Shown here piece after piece: positions 33,554 through 40,261 of a stretch of 41,178 nt of DNA. Below the pieces are notes generated by a model that did not search any database, had not been told where the DNA came from, and saw nothing but the letters and a program-made list of their open reading frames with translations. A program made the position numbers and the translations under genes. Each line of letters begins with the position of its first letter. Within the stretch, counting starts at the first letter, position 1. The stretch is from positions 1 to 41,178 of the forward strand of contig JAJISE010000015.1 of NCBI GenBank assembly GCA_022848865.1, given 5' to 3'. The stretch is from Candidatus Thermoplasmatota archaeon. GTDB taxonomy: Archaea; Thermoplasmatota; Thermoplasmata; RBG-16-68-12; JAGMCJ01.

Positions 33554-35330
33554 CGCTCTTTGCGAGATGCCTGGGTTTGTCTATCGAGCATCCCCTCTCC
33601 TTGGCAGTGTAGTACGCAAGGAGCTGCAGGACGACGGTCACCGGTATCGGCGTGAAAATAGCGGGGACGTCTGGAACGTAGAGGACGTCGTCGACATACT
33701 TCTCTATGTCCCTATCCCCCTCCGAGGCTATCGCGATCACCGGCGAGCTCCTCGCGCTGACCTCCTTGATGTTGCTGAGCATCTTCTCGTACGTGTGGTC
33801 CTTGATGGCAACGGCGACTATCGGCGTCTCCTCTCCCACCAACGCGAGCGGGCCGTGCTTCAGCTCACCGGCTGGATAGCCCTCCGCGTGGATATAGGAG
33901 ATCTCCTTCATCTTGAGAGCGCCCTCGAGTGCGATCGGGTAGTTCACGTTTCTGCCCAGGAAGAACATGTCCCTGGCCTTGTGGTACTTCTTGGCGATCT
34001 TCTGAATCGCCTTGTGCTCGTCAAGCACGCCCTGGACCGCCCGGGGCATCAGGCGGAGCTCTTCCTTCATCTTCCTGGACTCGTCGAAGCTCAGCGTTCT
34101 CCTCGCGAGCCCGAGTTGAATGGAGAGTATGTAGAGGGAGACCAGCTGCGTCAGGAACGTCTTCGAGGCGGCCACTCCGATCTCCAGTCCTGCGCGCGTG
34201 TAGATGACGTCGTCGGCCTCCCTGGTGATCGAGCTGCCCACGTAGTTCGTGATCGCCAGGCTCCTCCGTCCGCGCCTTCTGGCCTCTCTCGCCGCGCCGA
34301 GAGTATCGGTGGTCTCACCGCTCTGGCTGATCAGCAGGACGAGGGGTCTGCCAAAGGCCGCCGTGGAGTATCTGTACTCGGAAGCGAGCTGTGCCTCCGT
34401 CGGGACCTTCGCTATGTCCTCGAGTATGTACTTGCCCGCCAGTGCGGCGTGGTAGGAGGTCCCGCAGGCCACGATCTTTATCGAGGGGAACGCATCCCGG
34501 CCGAAGCGGCTGACATCGAAGTCGGCAACGCGCCCGAGAAGCGTGTTGTGGACGGCCTGAGGCTGCTCGAATATCTCCTTGAGCATGAAATGTTCGTACC
34601 CGCCGCGCTCGGCGTCCTCAACGGTCCACTTGATCCTTTCAGAACGACGCGTGACCTCCTTTCCTTCGAAGGTCGTGATCTCGACGGACTCGGGGGTCAG
34701 GACGGCCATCTCGTTGTCGTGCAGCGCTACCACCCTGTCCGTCTCCTTGAGGAGAGCGGATATGTCGGACGCCGCGAAGTTCTCGCCCTCTCCGATCCCC
34801 AGGACGAGCGGGCTCTCCTTCCTGGCAACGACGATCTTGCCCTTCTCCTTTGAATGAACTGCGGCGAAGGCAAAGGAACCCTTCAGCATGGGAATGACCT
34901 TCCTGAAGGTGGATTCCAAATCCCCAGTGTAGTTCTCCTCCAGCAGGTGGACGAACGTCTCCGTATCTGTCTCGGATTTGAATTTGTGCCCCTTCTTGAT
35001 AAGGGACTCCTTCAGCTCGAGGTAGTTCTCGATGATGCCGTTGTGGATGATGGCGATCTCGCCCTTGCAGTCGACGAACGGATGGGCGTTGACCTTGGTC
35101 GGCTTGCCGTGAGTTGCCCACCTCGTGTGCGCGATGCCGTAGACACCGGAGATGTTGGGCATCGATCCCCTGAGGTTGTCTATCTCGCCCTTGTCCTTGT
35201 GTATCCTCAGCTTCTTGCCCACGATGGCCACGCCGGCAGAGTCGTATCCCCTGTACTCCAGCCTCTTGAGAGAATCCAAGAGCAAAGGGGCGGCCTTTCT
35301 AGACCCTGTGTAGCCAACTATACCGCACAT
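33540..35330 (-). CDS. glmS: Glutamine--fructose-6-phosphate aminotransferase (isomerizing)
   Basis: The 596-residue two-domain enzyme makes glucosamine 6-phosphate from fructose 6-phosphate and glutamine. The N-terminal class II glutaminase domain starts MCGIVGYTG with catalytic Cys2 and contains RWATHGKPTKVNAHPF. Two SIS sugar-isomerase domains follow, with CGTSYHAALAGKY and SQSGETTDTLGA near residues 290-350. The C-terminal tail KPRHLAKSVTVE matches the family. It starts 2 nt after the stop of the GlmU-like gene, so the two form an operon for UDP-GlcNAc synthesis, probably feeding envelope glycans or N-glycosylation. Confidence 0.95.
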   Translation of the reverse strand: MCGIVGYTGSRKAAPLLLDSLKRLEYRGYDSAGVAIVGKKLRIHKDKGEIDNLRGSMPNISGVYGIAHTRWATHGKPTKVNAHPFVDCKGEIAIIHNGIIENYLELKESLIKKGHKFKSETDTETFVHLLEENYTGDLESTFRKVIPMLKGSFAFAAVHSKEKGKIVVARKESPLVLGIGEGENFAASDISALLKETDRVVALHDNEMAVLTPESVEITTFEGKEVTRRSERIKWTVEDAERGGYEHFMLKEIFEQPQAVHNTLLGRVADFDVSRFGRDAFPSIKIVACGTSYHAALAGKYILEDIAKVPTEAQLASEYRYSTAAFGRPLVLLISQSGETTDTLGAAREARRRGRRSLAITNYVGSSITREADDVIYTRAGLEIGVAASKTFLTQLVSLYILSIQLGLARRTLSFDESRKMKEELRLMPRAVQGVLDEHKAIQKIAKKYHKARDMFFLGRNVNYPIALEGALKMKEISYIHAEGYPAGELKHGPLALVGEETPIVAVAIKDHTYEKMLSNIKEVSARSSPVIAIASEGDRDIEKYVDDVLYVPDVPAIFTPIPVTVVLQLLAYYTAKERGCSIDKPRHLAKSVTVE

Positions 35331-35332
35331 AC

Positions 35333-36523
35333 CTACACCACGAGGCTCTTGTCTGGAATGGTCCCTCTGAGGACCCTCATCGCGCTGACTCTGGACTTCG
35401 CCCCCACGATCGATCCGGGGGAGGCGACGACGCCGTCCTCGCAGAAGACATCCTCCCCGAGGAAGGACCCGATGTCACCGACCTTGTGGAAGTCGCCCTC
35501 GACACTCATGGTCGCCGTCGACGAGCTCGAGGAGAACCGCGACCTCAGGAAGGCCCCTTCGCCTATGACGCAGTGCGAGAGGTGGGAGCCTGGCCCGATC
35601 GTGGCGTCGGACATGATGACGCTCTCCTCCACGACGGAGTTCGCGGAGACCCTGACATTGTCCCCGATGCTCGTCGAGGGGTAAATGACCGTTCCGGGGC
35701 CTATCTCGCAGCCCCTCCCGATCACGACTGGACCCTGAATGTAGCTTCCCGACCTGAGCAGGGACTCCTCGCCGATGAGGACTGGCCCCTTGATCGTGAC
35801 GTTCTTCTCGACCTTGCCGGACTTCTCTTCCCCGATGTCCCTCAGGACGGTCTCATTGACTCTCAGTATGTCCCACGGGTACACGGCGTCTATCCATTTC
35901 CCGCTCGTGTGAACCGCGAGGACGTCGTCACTGCTTGACAGGTCTCTGACCACGGATGTGAGATCGTGAACGCCCTTCCTGGAGTGCGACCTGATCCTGG
36001 TGAACACATCACTGGACATGCGATAGATGCCCGTGCTTATGAGATTACCAACCATCTCCTCCGGCTTCTCCATGATGTCCGCGACCTTCCCTGAGCGTAT
36101 CTGGACAACGCCGTACTTCGAGGGTATCTCGCTCTCCGTGATGAGCGCGCACGGAGACTCGTCCGCCGAGAGAAGGTCCTTGACGACGTTGGGATCTATC
36201 ACGTTGTCTCCCGGAAGGACCACGAAATCGCCCTTCACCATCTTGCTGGCGGCCAACAGAGCATGGGCGGTTCCCAGCTGCTTCTTCTGAACCGCATAGT
36301 CGATGCGGGCCCCGTAGTCGCGTCCGTCCTCGAAGTGGGTCATTATCCTCTCTTTCTTGTATCCCACGACCATGATGATGTCGTTTATTCCATTGGCGAC
36401 CAGGGACCTCACGACGTACTCCAGGATCGGCCTGTTCGCCACAGGGATCATGACCTTCGGCTTCGAATATGTGAACGGCCAAAGCCTGCTTCCCTCTCCA
36501 GCGGCCAGAATGACAGCTTTCAT
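35333..36523 (-). CDS. glmU: GlmU-like sugar-1-phosphate nucleotidyltransferase/acetyltransferase
   Basis: The 396-residue protein has an N-terminal nucleotidyltransferase domain with LAAGEGSRLWPFTYSKPKVM at residues 6-25 and a VLPGDN metal site. A left-handed beta-helix of hexapeptide repeats follows from about residue 235 (GPVLIG, GPVVIGRGCEIGPGTVIYP). This is the layout of archaeal bifunctional GlmU, which acetylates glucosamine 1-phosphate and attaches UMP to give UDP-GlcNAc. A glucose-1-phosphate thymidylyltransferase-like role is the main alternative, but the downstream glmS gene favours GlmU. A GAGTTAAATCG promoter lies about 34 nt upstream. Confidence 0.85.
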   Translation of the reverse strand: MKAVILAAGEGSRLWPFTYSKPKVMIPVANRPILEYVVRSLVANGINDIIMVVGYKKERIMTHFEDGRDYGARIDYAVQKKQLGTAHALLAASKMVKGDFVVLPGDNVIDPNVVKDLLSADESPCALITESEIPSKYGVVQIRSGKVADIMEKPEEMVGNLISTGIYRMSSDVFTRIRSHSRKGVHDLTSVVRDLSSSDDVLAVHTSGKWIDAVYPWDILRVNETVLRDIGEEKSGKVEKNVTIKGPVLIGEESLLRSGSYIQGPVVIGRGCEIGPGTVIYPSTSIGDNVRVSANSVVEESVIMSDATIGPGSHLSHCVIGEGAFLRSRFSSSSSTATMSVEGDFHKVGDIGSFLGEDVFCEDGVVASPGSIVGAKSRVSAMRVLRGTIPDKSLVV

Positions 36524-36551
36524 TGTACCACTCGCATAAGAAACCCAGGAT

Positions 36552-36562
36552 CGATTTAACTC
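36552..36562 (-). promoter_or_regulatory. TATA-like box of the glmU-glmS operon
   Basis: GAGTTAAATCG on the minus strand lies about 30-40 nt before the ATG at 36523. Confidence 0.45.
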
Positions 36563-36600
36563 TTTTGTCCATTTTCTCAGACACAGCTGAGAAGGCTACG

Positions 36601-36638
36601 GGTCCAGAGCCTTTTGAGAGAGGCAAGACGGAGGCCAA
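36601..36638 (-). repeat. 40-bp dispersed repeat, copy 1
   Basis: In minus orientation this reads as a pyrimidine-rich CCTCCGTCTTGCCTC block followed by AGGCTCTGG. It begins directly after the stop codon of a small membrane protein gene. Related copies lie at 37385-37420 and 37675-37715. A short GCCT/AGGC hairpin can form inside it. Confidence 0.7.
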
Positions 36639-36806
36639 TCAGTACTCCCCTAGTCCCCTGACGACCAATATGATACCCATGACAAAGGATATGAGGAAAT
36701 CAATCCAACCGAAACATGGACTGTATACGCCAAGGAGAGTCAAGAATAGAACGATGATGGACGCGACAATGAAGAAGATTCCCACCAGAGTACTTCCTGT
36801 TCGCAC
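36639..36806 (-). CDS. Very small two-helix membrane protein
   Basis: The 55-residue frame from a GTG at 36806 has two hydrophobic helices (VGIFFIVASIIVLFLTLLGV and IDFLISFVMGIILVV) and ends GLGEY. GAGAGGGATT lies just upstream of the GTG, and the codon before the GTG is a stop, which limits the choice of start. No family is recognised. The stop is followed at once by copy 1 of the 40-bp repeat, just as the neighbouring small gene is followed by copy 2. Confidence 0.5.
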   Translation of the reverse strand: MRTGSTLVGIFFIVASIIVLFLTLLGVYSPCFGWIDFLISFVMGIILVVRGLGEY

Positions 36807-36929
36807 TCAATCCCTCTCAGCCGAATGAGTAATCCACCCGCCCATATGAAATCGTTTCGGGGAAACACTTAACCTCACGTCAGCGATTCTCGTACCGACC
36901 GGAGGGATACGATCGTAAGGGTTCCCTGG

Positions 36930-37331
36930 ATGGACAGAGACGCCAAGATCAGGATGTATGCCAAGATGATGGCTCGGTTAGTCTTGATCTTCGGAGTGGT
37001 GACCGTGGTCATCTTCACCCCCTTCATATTGTACCTTCACTGGAGCCCCATCGCGATGATTGCCCTGGTCACAACCATACTCGGGATCATTCTGTCCGGC
37101 TACGCACATATCAAGTCCCCTGATTTGCCTGCATTGAACTTCAGAATATGGATTGCCGGAACACTCCTGATAGTCGTTGGCATGAGTGTCGCCGACCTGG
37201 ACATCCGTGGAATCTCCTGGAGGGGTCTTGGTGGGCTTGCCCTTGAATGGGTGGTCTTCGGCTCTGCGATAGTTCTCAATGTCATTGCCGTGCGGAAGGA
37301 AAGCTCACCAGATGCAATCGCTTCGAAGTAA
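36930..37331 (+). CDS. Small four-helix membrane protein
   Basis: The 133-residue protein has four predicted membrane helices (about 16-38, 42-60, 73-90 and 103-121), a charged N-terminus (MDRDAKIRMYAK) and a hydrophilic C-terminus. I do not recognise a family. A CACTTAACC box near 36865 could be the promoter, and AAGGG lies about 12 nt before the ATG. It sits within a group of small membrane-protein genes on both strands and has no repeat copy of its own. Confidence 0.65.
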   Translation: MDRDAKIRMYAKMMARLVLIFGVVTVVIFTPFILYLHWSPIAMIALVTTILGIILSGYAHIKSPDLPALNFRIWIAGTLLIVVGMSVADLDIRGISWRGLGGLALEWVVFGSAIVLNVIAVRKESSPDAIASK

Positions 37332-37384
37332 AGACATACTCCTTCCTCTCAGGACTGTCGCATTCCCCTGTGCACTGCGACCAT

Positions 37385-37420
37385 TTCCTCAGAGCCTTTC
37401 AGATAGAGGCAAGATGGTAG
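37385..37420 (-). repeat. 40-bp dispersed repeat, copy 2
   Basis: Same element as 36601-36638. In minus orientation it begins directly after the stop codon of the small membrane protein at 37421-37630. Confidence 0.7.
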
Positions 37421-37630
37421 CTACAGTTTCAGTTTCGTGAAGTCTCTAAGTGTAATGAGTGAAGGATAGACAAGAAACGGTATGGCAAGCATGCCTATCA
37501 GAATAATCGCATCAGCGAGGATGGTCCTCTCATGAGGAGAGTGGATCGCCCCAACGATGAGGACTACTAGGTCAGCCAACAGCAAGCCACAACCAACACC
37601 GAACATGAGCATATGGAACTTAACACTCAC
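37421..37630 (-). CDS. Small two-helix membrane protein
   Basis: The 69-residue protein has two long hydrophobic helices (about 8-31 and 38-57) and a basic C-terminus. I prefer the GTG at 37630 because GAGGGATCGA immediately precedes it, just as GAGAGGGATTGA precedes the GTG of the small gene at 36639-36806. A GTG at 37642 would add four residues. The stop is followed directly by copy 2 of the 40-bp repeat. Family and function unknown. Confidence 0.6.
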   Translation of the reverse strand: MSVKFHMLMFGVGCGLLLADLVVLIVGAIHSPHERTILADAIILIGMLAIPFLVYPSLITLRDFTKLKL

Positions 37631-37674
37631 TCGATCCCTCACAGAGAGTCCATGACTTACACTCAGAAAAGCGT

Positions 37675-37715
37675 TTCCTCAGAGCCTTTGAGATAGAGGG
37701 AAGACGGAGGCTAAT
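37675..37715 (-). repeat. 40-bp dispersed repeat, copy 3
   Basis: The copy closest to the consensus of the three. It lies about 65 nt downstream of the collagen-like gene, with no clear reading frame between. It may mark the 3' end of that transcript or of a lost small gene. Confidence 0.7.
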
Positions 37716-37780
37716 CTCGTGATCCAATTGATGTTGAATACTATTTGACCCGTGGTCTCCTCCGCGGGGGCCTCATGCGG

Positions 37781-38563
37781 CTATCGGTACCGGACGTAAG
37801 GGAGGCCGAACACGTTGGACAGATGGGCGACCTTGAGATTGCCGTTAGAGTTGTCGTGGTAGCTGATCAGGCCGAGGCCGTCAACGCCGATCGTGATGGA
37901 CGTGAACAGGCCCACAACGCCCGCGACGTCGAGCGCGGTGAGGGTGGCGGCCGTGCAGGCGACGTCCGAGCAGTGGGCGACCTTGAGGTCCTCGTTCATC
38001 CAGTCGTAGTAGCTGACCAGGCCGAGGCCGTCGACGCCGATCGTTATGGACGTGTGCCAGCCCACGCTACCCGCGGTGTCGAGGTTTGTGCGGGAGAATA
38101 CGGCACGTCCCACCCCGATCCCGGGCGGGCCCTGAATACCCTGCGGTCCTTGCGGGCCAGGATCACCCTGAGGACCCTGGGCACCCGTGTTGCCTTGAGG
38201 CCCCTGCAGTCCCGTGCAGTCCAGCACATCCACGGCCAAGTCGCCGTTGATGTCCTCTGCCGGGATATCTCCCGTTCCGTTCCCGTTGAGGTCCCAGCAG
38301 GCGATACCATCCGCGCCATCAACTCCGTTCGTGCCATCTGGTCCCTGCAGGCCAACACTTCCCTGTGGACCCTGCGGTCCCTGTTCACCCTCCTGTCCTG
38401 GTGCTCCAACGGTTCCCGCGGGTCCCGGAAATGCCACCATCCCGATCAGGGCCAAGGCGAGCGCGATGACCGCGATCACGAGACCCGGTTTCGAAACGTC
38501 GGTCCTTGGGGCTGGAATCGGCTCAGGAACTTGCTCACTGCTAATACTATGTGGTTCACTCAT
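37781..38563 (-). CDS. Membrane-anchored collagen-like surface protein
   Basis: The 260-residue protein has a short cytoplasmic segment, one membrane helix (GLVIAVIALALALIGMVAF, about 28-46) and a collagen-like Gly-x-y tract. Inserted in the tract is a CWDLNGNGTGDIPAEDINGD block that looks like a paired dockerin/EF-hand calcium site closed by cysteines. A second Gly-x-y tract follows, then a C-terminal pair of about 40-residue repeats (HTSITIGVDGLGLVSYYD and FTSITIGVDGLGLISYHD) of beta-propeller type. Likely an extracellular stalk with a binding tip. The start at 38563 is chosen because GGAGGATG lies 7 nt upstream. A mosaic of this kind is often acquired by transfer. Confidence 0.8.
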   Translation of the reverse strand: MSEPHSISSEQVPEPIPAPRTDVSKPGLVIAVIALALALIGMVAFPGPAGTVGAPGQEGEQGPQGPQGSVGLQGPDGTNGVDGADGIACWDLNGNGTGDIPAEDINGDLAVDVLDCTGLQGPQGNTGAQGPQGDPGPQGPQGIQGPPGIGVGRAVFSRTNLDTAGSVGWHTSITIGVDGLGLVSYYDWMNEDLKVAHCSDVACTAATLTALDVAGVVGLFTSITIGVDGLGLISYHDNSNGNLKVAHLSNVFGLPYVRYR

Positions 38564-38570
38564 GAGAGAA

Positions 38571-38610
38571 CATCCTCCAATGGTCAACATTAATTCGTCG
38601 AATAAAAGGA
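38571..38610 (-). promoter_or_regulatory. Promoter and ribosome-binding site of the collagen-like gene
   Basis: On the minus strand TCCTTTTATT (38601-38610) is a TATA-like box and GGAGGATG (38571-38578) is the Shine-Dalgarno 7 nt before the ATG at 38563. Confidence 0.5.
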
Positions 38611-38659
38611 TTGGGGCGAAATGAGCCCATGCGCAGGAAATCGACGATAGCGCCCAGAA

Positions 38660-39454
38660 TCAGTCCAGGGATATGACCTCGAACGCGATCTTGTCCTCGG
38701 AGTTCGCGTTCCTCTCCATGATGTGAGAGATGGCCTCGTTGCAGTTCTCCTCCGTGCAGAGATAGAGGACGCTGAGGCCCTTTTCGACCGCCTCAATCGA
38801 GGCCTGAAGGGGTGCGAACTCTATGTCGGGCTCAAGTCCAGCTCGACCAGCGAGGGCCCTTCCCGAGGCGCCGGACACGGCTATGAGGTCAGGGTTCTCC
38901 CCGCTCATCAGATGCTTCAACTTGGAGAGGTTCGCTCCTCTGCTGCCCTTCTTCTCGAGCCCGGGTATCTTCCCGAAGACCAGCTTCCCTGGATTCAAAC
39001 CCATTATGCCATCAAGCTCAGAGATCGCGATGTCCTGGCCCTTCTTCGAGCCGAAGAGAGCGCGGCCGGTGGACGAAGAGCTCCTTCCGGGATAGGCCTT
39101 CAGGTAGCCGTTCTCCATAATCAGCCCGACCTTCTGGCCCTTCCTGATGTCGGAGGCGGCGATTGCCCAGCACACGTCGATTATGGCCAGGTCCTTGGCG
39201 GAGGACTCGATGAACCTCCTCAGCTCGGAGAACCTGTCGTGAAGGAACTGAACGCCCTCCTTCGTGGGCTTGTACACCCCTCCGACATTGTGCACGAGGC
39301 CCTCGGTGGTCATCGTCTTCAGATAGTCCGATATCCCCTGAACGGTCATCCCGAACCTCTCGGCGAGTGTCTTCAGCTTCGAGTGTTCCCGCTTGACCAG
39401 TTCCAGGAGGATGAGCAGCTTCGTCGTCTCCCTGAGGTCCCTCAGCAACGTCAA
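38660..39454 (-). CDS. Winged-helix transcriptional regulator with C-terminal sensor domain
   Basis: The 264-residue protein has an N-terminal winged helix-turn-helix (TTKLLILLELVKREHSKLK..LAERFGMTVQGISDYLKTM, about 10-60). A long alpha/beta domain follows with GQKVGLIMENGYLKAYPG and a DLIAVSGASGRALAGRAGLEPDIEFAP segment, which looks like a ligand-binding domain. It begins with a TTG immediately after the TGA of the FecE-like ATPase gene, with GGGGGTGAT as ribosome-binding site, so it is translationally coupled to the importer and may sense the metal or cofactor it brings in (inference). Confidence 0.75.
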   Translation of the reverse strand: MTLLRDLRETTKLLILLELVKREHSKLKTLAERFGMTVQGISDYLKTMTTEGLVHNVGGVYKPTKEGVQFLHDRFSELRRFIESSAKDLAIIDVCWAIAASDIRKGQKVGLIMENGYLKAYPGRSSSSTGRALFGSKKGQDIAISELDGIMGLNPGKLVFGKIPGLEKKGSRGANLSKLKHLMSGENPDLIAVSGASGRALAGRAGLEPDIEFAPLQASIEAVEKGLSVLYLCTEENCNEAISHIMERNANSEDKIAFEVISLD

Positions 39455-40261
39455 TCAATCACCCCCGCCGCTGCCTCTCTTGGCTCTCCTTGCAGTGGGC
39501 ACTATCATCACCAGACCCGTGGAAGGGCTTCTTTCGATCGCGACCTTCACGCCGTACACCTTCTCGATGTTCTCGTTCGTCAGCACGTCCAACGTCCCGC
39601 CGACCTCTTCTACCTTTCCCTTGTCGAGAAGGACGACGTTCTCGCAGTACCTGACGGCCATGTTCAGGTCATGGAATATCGCGACAACGATGAGGTTCCT
39701 CTCCCCCGCAAGTCTCTCGATCATGTCCATGATCTGCAGCTGATAGCCCAGGTCCAAATGAGAGGTCGGCTCATCCAGAAGCAGCACTCTCGGATCCTGG
39801 GCGAGCGCTCTAGCTATGACCACCCTCTGCTGCTCGCCGCCGCTGAGCTCGGAGAACATCCTCGACCGAAGGTGCCAGCAGTCGGTCGACAGCATCGCTC
39901 CCTTGATAACCGCCAGATCCTCCTCGGACTCCATCTGAAGACGTCCGATGTACGGTGTCCTCCCCATGGCGACAATCTCGTACGCCGTGAACGCGAACCC
40001 GGGGCGGGTGGTCTGCGGAACGACGCCCACCTTGCTCGCCACATCGCGGAAGCTCATCGTCGACAACATGTCAGCATCCAGCCACACGACTCCGCCGATG
40101 GGTTCCAGGACCCTGCTGATGCATCTGATGAGGGTCGTCTTTCCGCACCCGTTCGGACCGACGACACCGAACAGCGTTCCCGAGGGCACGTCGAACGTGA
40201 CGTCCTTCAGGACCTCCGTGCTGTCATAGCTGCATGAGACGCCGTCGATTCTAAGAAGCAT
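39455..40261 (-). CDS. FecE/BtuD-like ABC transporter ATP-binding protein
   Basis: The 268-residue ATPase has all ABC motifs: Walker A GPNGCGKTT near residues 36-44, a Q-loop in GVVPQTTRPGFAF, signature LSGGEQQRVVIARAL near 138-152, Walker B VLLLDEPTSHLD near 158-169, and the H-loop in AIFHDLNMA. It belongs to the group that drives import of ferric chelates, haem or cobalamin. The ATG at 40261 overlaps the end of the permease gene by 11 nt. The C-terminal SGGGD tail ends at a TGA directly followed by the TTG of the regulator gene. Confidence 0.9.
   Translation of the reverse strand: MLLRIDGVSCSYDSTEVLKDVTFDVPSGTLFGVVGPNGCGKTTLIRCISRVLEPIGGVVWLDADMLSTMSFRDVASKVGVVPQTTRPGFAFTAYEIVAMGRTPYIGRLQMESEEDLAVIKGAMLSTDCWHLRSRMFSELSGGEQQRVVIARALAQDPRVLLLDEPTSHLDLGYQLQIMDMIERLAGERNLIVVAIFHDLNMAVRYCENVVLLDKGKVEEVGGTLDVLTNENIEKVYGVKVAIERSPSTGLVMIVPTARRAKRGSGGGD

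Noticed and set aside
33567-34853. Plus-strand open frame of about 428 codons
   Set aside because: Antisense to glmS, whose catalytic motifs are complete. The open frame is a by-product of codon bias.
36523-36828. Plus-strand frame of about 101 codons after glmU
   Set aside because: The translation is a basic, low-complexity shadow; the opposite strand holds the glmU promoter and a small membrane protein with a ribosome-binding sequence.
38723-40237. Plus-strand open frame of about 504 codons
   Set aside because: It is antisense to the winged-helix regulator and the ABC ATPase, both with full family motifs; the translation shows no recognisable domain.
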